Assembly (NCBI GenBank): GCA_000770645.1
Contig: JQID01000103.1
Coordinates: 1-41,556, forward strand
Origin: Desulfosporosinus sp. Tol-M
GTDB lineage: Bacteria; Bacillota; Desulfitobacteriia; Desulfitobacteriales; Desulfitobacteriaceae
Reading direction: 5' to 3'
DNA: 41,556 bases
Below are positions 1 to 8,048 of this stretch, piece by piece; within the stretch, counting starts at the first letter, position 1, and each line of letters begins with the position of its first letter. The notes under the pieces were generated by a model, which did no database searches, was not told the origin of the DNA, and saw only the letters and a program-made list of their open reading frames with translations. Made by a program: the position numbers and the translations under genes.

Positions 1-120
1 ACTGCATTAAAACTAGCAAAGCAGTTTAATTCTGAAGTGGAACTTTTCCATGTTACATCTCATATTCAAGAAAACACCGGGGATGATTTTGAATGTTTTA
101 ATATGGTAATTTTAACGATT
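1..120 (+). pseudogene. Universal-stress-protein-like fragment, cut off by IS insertion
   Basis: Frame 1 is open from the left edge and reads LALKLA-type helix sequence (ALKLAKQF) followed by SEVELFHVTSH. This is the helix-strand pattern near the N-terminus of UspA-family proteins (Ala-rich helix, then a strand ending in HV). The real start lies left of the window. The frame stops being Usp-like at about base 100, where IS DNA begins, and no continuation was found on the other side of the insertions (after about 2,916). Inference: an interrupted universal stress gene. Only about 33 codons are visible, so the family call is moderate. Confidence 0.45.
59..76. repeat. 18-bp perfect inverted repeat, left arm
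   Basis: CTCATATTCAAGAAAACA here is the exact reverse complement of bases 3004-3021. The pair encloses the IS1634 transposase and the DUF4338 gene. The left arm lies inside the Usp-like frame, so it is not an obvious IS terminus. Confidence 0.85.
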
Positions 121-124
121 CGAC

Positions 125-1810
125 CTATACGCTATTCCAAGCAAAGGCTGATTCTGGTATGCCTAAATAACGAACGATCTTCGCTTGGCTGTCGTTGAGT
201 GGTTCAAGTAACCTTCTTACCGTTTTCCCATTATCAATATAGTACTGATACAAGATATTATAAAATATCCGCAGGATCATCAACTGTGTCGGCTGTTTTT
301 TGATCTTTTTTCCAGTGCCAACGACCGTTTCATTTTCTTCCTTTAAACCTTTCCTTACCACTTGTTCCATCACTGAGAGTATCATAATGGTTAATAGAAT
401 GAGATAGGCCAGTGCTTCAACCCTTTGCGGCTTGTCAAGGTAAAGTGAATTGACAAAATGCGGATTTTTCAATTGCTGAAATCGTTTTTCCACATTGCTT
501 TGGGTCTTGTATTCCAGAAGCATGGCCTCCGCAGAAAGTTCAAGATCATTACTCGCTAAAATAAACGTACTTTCCTTACGGATATGCTCTTTGATTAAGG
601 TACCGTCTTGTTGACAGGCAATATAAAGCTGGTAATCAGTGGTCATCAGATTTTTTGATGGATCCAGAGACGGACGACCCCGCCGCTTTTTTTCCACAGA
701 TTTCGTTGTTACGTTGATGCTGTGAAAGTTAGCCTTTAATAGCTTTTTATCTTGTATGAGCGCTATTTCCCGCTCTGCATCTTCTACACATGCAAAGATT
801 CGTTTTTGATAGTTCCTGATCTCGCGATCGAGACGATCTTTTTCGGTCTGAACCTTTTTCTCAGTGCTCTTGACCTTGGCTGGCTCAAGAGCAGTGGAGT
901 AGACAACCGCATATTTTAAGGCGTGTCCTTGATAGACTCCTGTGCTTTCCTCGACAACGTACCCCACATCCTTGTTGTGAGCATTCCGGTAAACAACCTT
1001 CTTGCCGTTTTCACCGAACCCTTTTTCAATAAGTGCCTTTGCTTCTTTGACATTATCCGGCATCCGGGTAATAAACTTCATTTTCGCTGCTTTCATCTTT
1101 TGGATGTTATCTTTACTAAACAAGGCACTGTCGGCAATATAATAAAAATCGCTCTTGTCGACATGAAGCCTGTCCAAAAGTTCCGCTGCGTCGGCGATAT
1201 TCTCCTGGTTAAAAGTCTTGTCGTCGGCATTTCCTGATAACACTTTAGCATCTACAATGGTTCCGTCTCCTGTCCCTATAGCCAGCTTAATTTGCTTTTT
1301 ATCGGGTCGACGGTCTTTGCTGTGGCCAAAATCAATGGTTATCACTCCGGTCTTACCTTCTACGGTTTCATAGTCTCCCCACATCACAAACGATGTGGTG
1401 TCATAGTTGATGTTCTTGATTCGTATTCCATAGCTCAGCAAAGCGTTGGCACAGATCTCCGAAAAGATCTTACGGCACCCTGCCTCATAGAAGACATCCA
1501 GAAAATATGCAAAGCGGTCGTCTTTAATTTGTTCCTCTTTCACTGGAAAGTGAAAAATACCTTCCAAATCCTTGGTGCAATAGTAATCATTCAATTGATA
1601 CAGGGGCTTGTACCCTTCTTCTGCCATTGGTGCCATTAAAATCATGGCTTCAATACCAGGAGGAATATCCATGGGGCGACCTGTTGCCTTTTCCATATGT
1701 TTATTAATAATTTGTGGCAAGCCTATCTTTTCACACAATCCAACAAAAAGTTGAAAACGGCCATCCGTATAGGTTCGCACACTCTTCAAATCAATTTTCT
1801 CTAGTTGCAT
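125..1810 (-). CDS. IS1634-family (IS4-group) DDE transposase
   Basis: At 561 residues it has full IS1634-family length. Family hallmarks are visible: NYDTTSFVMWGDYE around residue 135-150 supplies the first catalytic Asp, IADSALFSKDN near residue 225 the second, and the C-terminal block with QSNVEKRFQQLK near residue 440 the catalytic Glu region. The ATG at 1810 is preceded by AGGAGAG at good spacing. The frame is uninterrupted, so the enzyme may be active. It would catalyse cut-and-paste transposition of its own element. No accessory gene is present. Confidence 0.9.
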   Translation of the reverse strand: MQLEKIDLKSVRTYTDGRFQLFVGLCEKIGLPQIINKHMEKATGRPMDIPPGIEAMILMAPMAEEGYKPLYQLNDYYCTKDLEGIFHFPVKEEQIKDDRFAYFLDVFYEAGCRKIFSEICANALLSYGIRIKNINYDTTSFVMWGDYETVEGKTGVITIDFGHSKDRRPDKKQIKLAIGTGDGTIVDAKVLSGNADDKTFNQENIADAAELLDRLHVDKSDFYYIADSALFSKDNIQKMKAAKMKFITRMPDNVKEAKALIEKGFGENGKKVVYRNAHNKDVGYVVEESTGVYQGHALKYAVVYSTALEPAKVKSTEKKVQTEKDRLDREIRNYQKRIFACVEDAEREIALIQDKKLLKANFHSINVTTKSVEKKRRGRPSLDPSKNLMTTDYQLYIACQQDGTLIKEHIRKESTFILASNDLELSAEAMLLEYKTQSNVEKRFQQLKNPHFVNSLYLDKPQRVEALAYLILLTIMILSVMEQVVRKGLKEENETVVGTGKKIKKQPTQLMILRIFYNILYQYYIDNGKTVRRLLEPLNDSQAKIVRYLGIPESAFAWNSV

Positions 1811-1869
1811 GATACATCTCTCCTCACTTTGGCAAGCGGTTTTAAAAATATCATACTACACTGTTTGAA

Positions 1870-1880
1870 GTTTGTCCAGT
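1870..1880. repeat. 11-bp direct repeat, copy 1
   Basis: GTTTGTCCAGT occurs here, just downstream of the DUF4338 gene, and again in the same orientation at 2905-2915, just upstream of it. The 1.0-kb unit between them contains only that gene. Confidence 0.7.
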
Positions 1881-1924
1881 GCTACCATATTGTGGACGGT
1901 GTGAAGCGTGAAAAGTCTTGCTTT

Positions 1925-2848
1925 TTAGGCATCTGAGCTATCTCCCTGTCCTGATTTAACTCTTAATTTCCCTCGAAAATCCTTAACCAAAGGGTAAACG
2001 AAAATCTTTTTCGGGCTGGAGAGATATTGCGTATTACGGTCCATCCTACCCCGGCCTACCGTTTCGCCGATGAACATCCAGTTCGCTGCCTTGTAACAGG
2101 TACCCCTGTATTTCGCTGAATCCACAAAGGTTTCGAGTAAAACCGGTTTATACCCATAGCGTTCCTGCCAGTCGTAGCCAATCTGTTTAACTGCCATAGA
2201 CAAGACTTTACTGGCAAGATTCTTAATTTTAATCCAAGGAAAAATTAGAAAGCGGGTGTTATTTACTACTAAGTGCAGCCTTTGACTTCGATCGCCCTGG
2301 CTCCAGCCAATCCAGTTATCCCGTTCGGCCAATGCCCAAGCAGAGGCGGCAAATAACAGACAACCCACACGGTGGTATTCTGAACCGGTCTGTGACACGA
2401 TAAAATACCTTTGATGGGCACCAAATGGACGCTTATATCCTAGCACGTGATAACGCATAACATACTCGTTCCAGAGGCGGACGTCCTCTATCTTACGTAC
2501 AGCTTCTAGGTGAATGGGCTCAAACTGAGAAAGCGTGCCTACAAATGAGTCCCTAGCATCAGTGCGTACACTTGGGATAACTGTGTTCTTACCTGGGAGG
2601 GTTTTCCGCAAGTCTGGCAATCTCAGCGCACCTTGTGCTTCTAATTTAATCAAGAGTTGTCGGCAAGCATCAATCTTATACCGACCGTTAGGAGCAATCC
2701 AATTTAAATTCTCGCAAATTGTTAAGCCCAATTCCCGCTGACTAAGAAGGGGAAACATACGCACCGTTTCCTGAATATTTTGCAGTTCTAGAACTGTAAA
2801 TTCCCTACCGCACAATAGCACTGGATCTTCGTCAAATATATTCAACAT
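1925..2848 (-). CDS. DUF4338 (DruA-like) domain protein
   Basis: A 307-residue protein whose central and C-terminal parts match the DUF4338 family: a GYKRPFGAHQRYFIVS block near residue 135, AASAWALAERDNWIGW near 170, a hydrophobic NNTRFLIFPWIKIKNLASK stretch near 200, and CYKAANWMFIGETVGRGRMD near 255. DUF4338 is the defining domain of Druantia protein DruA, but none of the other Druantia genes is nearby. Stand-alone copies between IS elements suggest a mobile gene. AGGAGG sits 7 bases before the ATG at 2848. The 11-bp direct repeats on both sides support movement as a unit. Biochemical function unknown. Confidence 0.75.
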   Translation of the reverse strand: MLNIFDEDPVLLCGREFTVLELQNIQETVRMFPLLSQRELGLTICENLNWIAPNGRYKIDACRQLLIKLEAQGALRLPDLRKTLPGKNTVIPSVRTDARDSFVGTLSQFEPIHLEAVRKIEDVRLWNEYVMRYHVLGYKRPFGAHQRYFIVSQTGSEYHRVGCLLFAASAWALAERDNWIGWSQGDRSQRLHLVVNNTRFLIFPWIKIKNLASKVLSMAVKQIGYDWQERYGYKPVLLETFVDSAKYRGTCYKAANWMFIGETVGRGRMDRNTQYLSSPKKIFVYPLVKDFRGKLRVKSGQGDSSDA

Positions 2849-2904
2849 AGCGGGTCCTCCTGAATCTTACATTTTGCCCACACTATTGTCTCATACCAGG
2901 GTAG

Positions 2905-2915
2905 GTTTGTCCAGT
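2905..2915. repeat. 11-bp direct repeat, copy 2
   Basis: Second GTTTGTCCAGT, 56 bases upstream of the DUF4338 start codon; see 1870-1880. The flanking bases differ between the two copies, so the repeat is exactly 11 bp, a size compatible with a target-site duplication or a recombination site. Confidence 0.7.
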
Positions 2916-3003
2916 ACGACAAAAAAATTACCATTAGTCGCTAAGATCTTGCCGCATCTATTAGTTTATTAGGGTGCCCCATAAATCCTGAATTGGGATT
3001 TTC

Positions 3004-3021
3004 TGTTTTCTTGAATATGAG
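3004..3021. repeat. 18-bp perfect inverted repeat, right arm
   Basis: TGTTTTCTTGAATATGAG, the exact reverse complement of 59-76. It lies in the non-coding gap between the DUF4338 unit and the DegV gene. Confidence 0.85.
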
Positions 3022-3090
3022 TTATAAGCTAAAAATTAGCTGTATTTTTCAAGGTGAAGTGTCAAAAAAAATATTATGGGAGAAATCTAT

Positions 3091-3963
3091 ATGAAGATAA
3101 AGATTATTACTGATTCTAATTTTGATCTACCAAAAGAATATCTTAGGAAAAATGAATTAGTTATTGTGCCTTTTACATTTCATATTAAAGGTAAAAGCTA
3201 TACTGATGACTTAGGTGAGTCAATGGGCTATAAGGAATTTTATAATGAAATACGTATGGGGGAAATGCCTACAACCTCTCAAATTACACCTTTTACCTTT
3301 GAAGAAATTTTTAGAAAATATATAGTAGAAGGATACTCAATTATTTATATTGGTTTTTCTTCCGCCTTGAGCCACACATATATTAACGCTCTAATTGCAA
3401 GAAGCATCATTATGAATGAAAATCCAAATGCGGATATTGTGGTGATTGACTCCAGAAGTGCTACGATAGGGCAAGGATTAATTGTTTATTATGCATGCGA
3501 AATGCTCAAACAAGGAAAATCAAAGGAAGAGATAATTACTTGGGTTGAGAGCAATAAACTTAAAGTCAATCATTGGTTTACGGTAGATAACTTGAATCAC
3601 CTAAAAAGGGGAGGGAGAATTTCGAGTACGACTGCCGTTCTTGGAACAATAATAGAAGTTAAACCAATTCTTTTTGTCGATAATCAAGGGGGACTTACCT
3701 TTGCAAAAAAGGTTAGGGGCAGAAAAAAATCTCTTAATGTCCTAGCGGAAGAACTGCAAAAAAGAATTATTAATTCTGAGGAGCAAATTATTTTTATCTG
3801 TCATGGAGATTGTTTCGAAGATGCAGAGTTTCTTAAAAAGATAATCATTGATAAAGTAAATGCAAAAGACGTTATAATTAATTATACGGGACCCGTAGTA
3901 GGATCGCATACCGGTCCGGGTATGCTGGCTGTCATGTTCCTGGGTCAAAACAGGACTGCTTAA
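3091..3963 (+). CDS. DegV family fatty-acid-binding protein
   Basis: DegV/FakB-type proteins bind a fatty acid and, where a FakA kinase exists, present it for phosphorylation. Family marks visible: IITDSNFDLP at the N-terminus, the lipid-contact motif TTSQ near residue 61, RGGRISSTTAVLG near 175, VRGRKKSL near 210 and a GPVVGSHTGPG tail. Length about 290 is normal. An ATG also exists at 3076, but GGGAGA lies 7 bases before the ATG at 3091, which gives the usual N-terminus MKIKIITDS. The gene stands alone between mobile elements. A second, internally deleted DegV gene lies at 8032-8496. Confidence 0.88.
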   Translation: MKIKIITDSNFDLPKEYLRKNELVIVPFTFHIKGKSYTDDLGESMGYKEFYNEIRMGEMPTTSQITPFTFEEIFRKYIVEGYSIIYIGFSSALSHTYINALIARSIIMNENPNADIVVIDSRSATIGQGLIVYYACEMLKQGKSKEEIITWVESNKLKVNHWFTVDNLNHLKRGGRISSTTAVLGTIIEVKPILFVDNQGGLTFAKKVRGRKKSLNVLAEELQKRIINSEEQIIFICHGDCFEDAEFLKKIIIDKVNAKDVIINYTGPVVGSHTGPGMLAVMFLGQNRTA

Positions 3964-4007
3964 GAACTAGTCGTTGTACTGATTCTTAAACAGATAGTCA
4001 GTATCAG

Positions 4008-4330
4008 TCAGCCCCATGCAAACCAGGCTCCGTTTTCCTTTTTATTATTTTTTAAGAGGCAGTTTGGGTGGTCTTTTTGCTTGGCCCGATAAGGGTTGAA
4101 ACAATTTGTTCTACATTTGTAAAGCCATACCCATCCTGTGGGCGCCACATAGTTACCATATTTTGTTGTACTGGAAGAAGCTACACAGCGTAAGTATTTA
4201 ACCTCGGCGATAATAGGGCCTTTTGCTCCTTCCGCAAGGATGATCCGCTTCCAGGGGATGGTTTCATCTTTGGCATAGCTCTCTATGTGTATGAAATTGA
4301 TTTGCCTTGGATTTTGATAACATTGTTAAG
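4008..4330 (-). pseudogene. Transposase C-terminal remnant (IS701/IS4-like)
   Basis: The minus strand is open for about 107 codons ending at a TGA at 4008-4010. It encodes ETIPWKRIILAEGAKGPIIA followed by a Tyr/Trp-rich tail. A 'W..IIL.EG.KGPI.A.V' block is typical of the C-terminal half of IS701/IS4-type DDE transposases. There is no start codon and the upstream frame is closed by a stop, so only the 3' end survives. It fills most of the otherwise gene-free stretch 3964-4347. The exact IS family is uncertain. Confidence 0.55.
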
Positions 4331-4347
4331 TGGAGCAGGTGAGCCAA

Positions 4348-4921
4348 ATGATTCAACCACAGCAAACACTGATCGTAAGTCCATATCTTGAACTTTATAA
4401 CTTGGTTATTCCCAAGGATAACATGCTGCGATAAATTAACGAATTATTTGACTTTTCCTGTGTGTATGAGGAGCTAAAAGCGAACTACTGTTTGGATAAC
4501 GGAAGAAATGCGATTGATCCGATTCGGATGTTCAAGTACTTGCTGCTCAAAGCAATATGTGAGTTATCCGATGTTGATATCGTTGAGCGGTCTAAATACG
4601 ATATGTCTTTCAAGTATTTTCTTGGTATTGCACCGGAAGACCCGGTAATAGACGCCAGTTCGTTAACCAAGTTCCGAAAGCTACGGTTGAAGGACCTGAA
4701 TCTGCTCGACATGCTGGTCAATAAGACCGTGGAAATTGCAATCGAAAAGGGCATTATCCAAAGTAAAGCGATCATTGTCGATGCGACACATACAAAAGCT
4801 CGTTACAATCAGAAGTTCCCCCGAGAAATCTTGCAGGACCGATCCCGAAAACTGAGAAAAGTCGTCTACAAGGTCGATGGGTCCCAGAAAACCTTGTTTC
4901 CGGCGAAAAATACAAGCGATA
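4348..4921 (+). pseudogene. IS1182-family transposase, 5' fragment with nonsense codon
   Basis: Starting at the ATG at 4348 the reading is MIQPQQTLIVSPYLELYNLV, then an in-frame TAA at 4432-4434, then FSCVYEELKANYCLDNGRNA and DPIRMFKYLLLK. This is the N-terminal domain of IS1182-type transposases. IIVDATHTKARYNQ supplies the first catalytic Asp region, and the family-typical FPAKNTSD follows at about 4905-4919. Directly after this the homology ends and foreign DNA of opposite coding polarity begins (junction about 4921). The C-terminal half, including the remaining catalytic residues, is missing. Dead by both nonsense mutation and truncation. Confidence 0.8.
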
Positions 4922-5013
4922 TACGCTTTAATAGGACATACCCTATACCACATTCTGTTTCGGTTCCATCGTTTTACGGGCTTATCCGGCAGACGGCGGC
5001 TGATCGTCCTCAT
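4922..5013 (-). pseudogene. 5' fragment of an unidentified small basic protein
   Basis: On the minus strand an ATG at 5013 follows a strong GGGGGGAGGTG ribosome site and encodes MRTISRRLPDKPVKRWNRNR, then MWYRVCPIKAYIA. At about 4921 the frame runs into antisense IS1182 sequence. The start region looks real and the rest has been lost at the junction. I do not recognise the family. Its GC-richer DNA suggests another mobile element. Confidence 0.35.
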
Positions 5014-5477
5014 AGGAATTTCACCTCCCCCCATACTGACAGGCCGCCCCCATTGCCTGCGACGGTTTGTGAACGCTCGGACTGTGGCTGGACGGAAGTA
5101 TCATTATCCCTCCGTATGTTTCACCTTAAATGCAACCGGCATTTATCATTGCACGGGTATTGATCGCTCGCACCTTACTTTCATCCAATCCATGACAGCA
5201 GGGATACATCGGCTGTAATCCGGACTGACGCCGGACAGGTGGTCTTGGCGTACCTGCAATCTGGCTTCCCTTTTCAGGGCATACGGGGAACGTGCCGGAA
5301 AGACACCTATTCACTTATCAAAGACCATAAGGGGGAAGCTTTCTTGCCCTCTCGCCCTATACATTAAAATGAGAAAGACGAAATACAGGGTTTTGGAAAA
5401 ATAATTTTTTAATATTGTCTTCCTTTTAATAACAAAAGCTGTTGTTTTTCCTTCGTATCCAGCAAAAAGCGACAATG
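5014..5477. other. Gene-free scrap of probable mobile-element DNA
   Basis: The left half is GC-richer than its surroundings. Two overlapping minus-strand frames end near 5126-5160, but neither has a ribosome site or a recognisable family. The right half (about 5330-5477) is AT-rich with no convincing gene. It reads as a terminal scar of an integrated element that recombined with the IS1182 copy. Confidence 0.3.
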
Positions 5478-5521
5478 AAAAGGCGTAGGCTGCAAGGTTT
5501 TCCTTGCAGCCTACGCCTTTT
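5478..5521. terminator. Perfect bidirectional hairpin terminator
   Basis: Twenty paired bases (AAAAGGCGTAGGCTGCAAGG and its exact complement) with a TTTT loop; the A/T ends give U-tracts on both strands. It separates the mobile-element scrap from the gpsA region. The following 166 bases (5522-5687) hold no gene I can see. Confidence 0.85.
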
Positions 5522-5687
5522 CGACATAGCACTCTATATGCAATTATTCAGTTATCTTGCATAAAAGCTAATTGTAGTCCTGCAAGGACACAGAATTTAC
5601 CTCCAATAAATTAGTTACTTTATAATTCAACAGTGAGGTTTTTACTCCAGCACGTCCGAGAAACACGTCAAAGCTTAATCCACTTGG

Positions 5688-6713
5688 CTAAGAAGGTGGA
5701 TTCATCACAATTTTTTCGACCTCATGCGTACGTTGACGTAGCATCAGATCCATGACCGCTTCTTTGGTGTCTTTTTTATTAAAGAGGACATTGTATGTTT
5801 CCTCGCAGATAGGCATAGCGACCTGATAAACATCCTTCATGCGATAAGCTGCCTGGGTAGCCCTCACACCTTCCACAACCATACCCATCCGCTCCAGGAC
5901 TACATCCAGGGGAACCCCTTGCCCAATCTGGATACCGGCACGATGATTACGGCTGTGCATGCTGGTGCAAGTTACGATTAAGTCACCCACACCCGTCAGT
6001 CCTGCAAAGGTCAGCGGGTTCGCTCCGGCCGCCACACCTAAACGGGTGATTTCCGCCAAACCCCTAGTGATCAGTGCCGCTTTTGAATTATCACCATAGC
6101 CCAGACCTTCCGTGATTCCAACAGCCAAGGCGATGATATTTTTCAAAGCTGCACCCAATTCGATTCCCACCAGGTCAGGGTTTGTATAGACCCGAAAAAG
6201 CGGAGACATAAAGAGATCTTGTACTTTTTCAGCTACTTGGCGAGTTTTAGCGCCCACCACTACAGCTGTGGGGACGCCACGTCCGACTTCTTCGGCATGA
6301 CTGGGTCCGGATAAGACAGAAATATGAGTGTTTTTACCGCTGAGCTCTTCTTCAATCACCTGAGACAAGCGCAGTAAGGTCTCCGTTTCTATCCCCTTGG
6401 CTACGTTGATAACGATACAGCCAGGCTCTAAAAAACCGGCAATTTTATGTGTTACTTCCCGTACGATATGAGAGGGCACAGCCAGTACAACATTTTTTGC
6501 TCCGGCAAGGGCTTTCTCCAGATCGTTGGACACTTCTACTTCCTGCGGCAAAATAACGCCGGGAAGGAAACGGGGATTCTGCCTACTTTCTGCTACCTCA
6601 TTGATCCCATCCTCTACTCTTCCCCAGAGAGTTACTTTTTTTTTGTTGGATGCCAATGAATATGATAAAGCCGTACCCCAACTACCGGCCCCTACAATCG
6701 TTGTTTTTGTCAC
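5688..6713 (-). CDS. gpsA: Glycerol-3-phosphate dehydrogenase [NAD(P)+]
   Basis: Reduces dihydroxyacetone phosphate to sn-glycerol 3-phosphate, the backbone precursor for phospholipids; cytosolic. Visible marks: the dinucleotide-binding VGAGSWGTALS at the start, AVPSHIVR near residue 80, NVAKGIET near 105, LSGPSHAEEVGRG near 135, and the catalytic-Lys block ELGAALKNIIALAVG with GDNSKAALITRG near 190-215. Length about 341 is normal. The frame could begin with GTG at 6722, but that GTG overlaps the AGGAG. The GTG at 6713 has 8-base spacing and gives the canonical N-terminus MTKTTIVGAG. A pgsA remnant lies directly upstream. Confidence 0.95.
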   Translation of the reverse strand: MTKTTIVGAGSWGTALSYSLASNKKKVTLWGRVEDGINEVAESRQNPRFLPGVILPQEVEVSNDLEKALAGAKNVVLAVPSHIVREVTHKIAGFLEPGCIVINVAKGIETETLLRLSQVIEEELSGKNTHISVLSGPSHAEEVGRGVPTAVVVGAKTRQVAEKVQDLFMSPLFRVYTNPDLVGIELGAALKNIIALAVGITEGLGYGDNSKAALITRGLAEITRLGVAAGANPLTFAGLTGVGDLIVTCTSMHSRNHRAGIQIGQGVPLDVVLERMGMVVEGVRATQAAYRMKDVYQVAMPICEETYNVLFNKKDTKEAVMDLMLRQRTHEVEKIVMNPPS

Positions 6714-6743
6714 CAGAATCACTCCTCGCCTTACCTAAAATTT

Positions 6744-7238
6744 TCACCTTTTCTTGATACAGTAGCTGTATATCAATAAACGCCCTATGTTCAGCTTTAC
6801 TTTTGCTATAGTGCTGAATATTGGGCTGTTTTTCATTCTTGAACTTTTTGGCAGAAGTAATGTTTTATTTTTAATAATATGTTCAATTCCCGAATACAAG
6901 GTCATGCCTACAGCAAGCCAAAGCAAATAATCTCCGATAGGTAAATCGGTGAAAATTGAAAAAGGCCAATTGCGCAGCAAAATAACCGATAGAGCCAACA
7001 TTTGCAATACTGTTTTTATTTTTCCCGATCTTTCTGCAGCAATGATTATACCGTCTCTAGCCGCAATAGATCTTAAGCTGGTAATTACAAATTCTCTCGC
7101 CAGAATTACTATGGCAAGCCCTCCCGCAATACTGCCTAGTTGCACTAAACAAATCAAAGCTGATGTAACCAGAAGCTTATCAGCCAGAGGATCGATTATC
7201 TTCCCTCTTTGGGCATATAGCCCCTTAAACGCGAATTT
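6744..7238 (-). pseudogene. pgsA: CDP-diacylglycerol-glycerol-3-phosphate phosphatidyltransferase, 5'-truncated
   Basis: PgsA joins glycerol 3-phosphate to CDP-diacylglycerol in phosphatidylglycerol synthesis. The frame is open from 7238 and reads FKGLYAQRGKIIDPLADKLL followed by membrane segments and LAREFVITSLRSIAA, all PgsA-like. The family motif is DG-xx-AR-x8-G-xxx-D-xxx-D. Only its second half (GKIIDPLAD) remains. The first helix and the DGxxAR residues are missing, and a TAG lies just upstream in frame. An internal ATG at 7157 would encode even less. The upstream neighbour's stop codon sits at the break, so a deletion has fused the two genes. The C-terminus is also unusual. Function is presumably lost unless another copy exists. 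Confidence 0.75.
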
Positions 7239-8048
7239 CTAATTCCTGCTATCAGAGCCTAACAAAATGCTTTTAAGCTTTTGCCATGCATCATCATAGT
7301 TGATGAATCGCAAGCTTGGGAACGCCCTAATAATTCTTATACTCTGAAACCGACTTAGACTGATTAAAGATTTAATACGTTCGTTATAAAATTCACTTTT
7401 TTCAAATTTGTTCATAATAGACTCTTTAAGTTCTCCAGCCTGTTGTGCGTACTGTTTCAAAAATTGGTTTATTGCCAACTGCATCTTTTTCAGTCTGCTG
7501 TTCAGAACCAGAAGATGACGCACAGTTATATACAAATCCAGCATGAGAAAAATAAAAATAACGATTGATAAAACAATCTGCCACCAAGAAGGCAGTTGGC
7601 CAATCAGGCCTCCGGCAAACGGATGAATATACTTGATAAGCAGCACCGCGAGAACACCAAAAACTACGGCCCCTATAAGACAGACACGTCCTTGGATATT
7701 GAACCAGTAATTAGAATAATCCCACCATTTTGCATCAAACAGTTTTTCCAGCAAAACTGCGGTGATATATTCAACCGTACAGGCTATAAGCGTTCCGGCA
7801 AAAAACAGAATAATAAGATTGTCTGTTCTCATATCCAACATAAATATGGAAGCTAATGCTCCAAAACCATATACCGGACATAAAGGGCCATTCAAAAATC
7901 CACGGTTTACAAGGCTTCGTTCACTTATTGAGCAAATTGCGGATTCATAGACCCATCCCAAAAAGCTATATGCAATAAACCATAAAAAGTATTTTGCTAA
8001 AATAAACAATTGATTCATCCTCTTTTTCAGGCTATTTTTCACTGCCAA
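7239..8048 (-). CDS. Putative ABC-transporter-type membrane protein (PF06541, CmpB-like)
   Basis: An integral membrane protein of about 259-269 residues. FIAYSFLGWVYESAICSISE and RGFLNGPLCPVYGFGA near the N-terminus are the signature of PF06541 ('putative ABC-transporter type IV'). Further hydrophobic segments lie near residues 60-80, 115-140 and 160-180, and the C-terminal part is soluble and charged. Two starts are possible: TTG at 8048, which overlaps the end of the upstream DegV remnant, or ATG at 8018, which has AAGAGG but almost no spacing. The stop codon falls exactly where the pgsA remnant begins. Function unknown in this family. Confidence 0.75.
   Translation of the reverse strand: MAVKNSLKKRMNQLFILAKYFLWFIAYSFLGWVYESAICSISERSLVNRGFLNGPLCPVYGFGALASIFMLDMRTDNLIILFFAGTLIACTVEYITAVLLEKLFDAKWWDYSNYWFNIQGRVCLIGAVVFGVLAVLLIKYIHPFAGGLIGQLPSWWQIVLSIVIFIFLMLDLYITVRHLLVLNSRLKKMQLAINQFLKQYAQQAGELKESIMNKFEKSEFYNERIKSLISLSRFQSIRIIRAFPSLRFINYDDAWQKLKSILLGSDSRN

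Larger units (their letters stand above)
100..1891 (-). mobile_element. IS1634-family insertion sequence (ends approximate)
   Basis: One long transposase gene fills the element. The only inverted match near the expected ends is the 9-mer AATATGGTA (100-108) against TACCATATT (1883-1891). It points inward at both sides but does not extend, so these limits are a best guess. No target duplication could be fixed. The element interrupts the Usp-like frame on the left and abuts the DUF4338 unit on the right. Confidence 0.55.

Noticed and set aside
100..1891. AATATGGTA/TACCATATT as firm terminal inverted repeats of the IS1634 element
   Set aside because: Only 9 bases match and similarity does not continue inward, so the limits are kept as approximate only.
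1925..2848. A complete Druantia defence system
   Set aside because: Only the DruA-like gene is present; no helicase DruE or other partner lies within reach.
4432..4434. TAA in the IS1182 fragment as possible programmed recoding
   Set aside because: The same gene is also truncated at about 4921 and lacks catalytic residues; simple decay explains it.
5311..5532. A 73-codon minus-strand frame
   Set aside because: It starts inside the stem of the strong terminator and has no ribosome site; not a believable gene.
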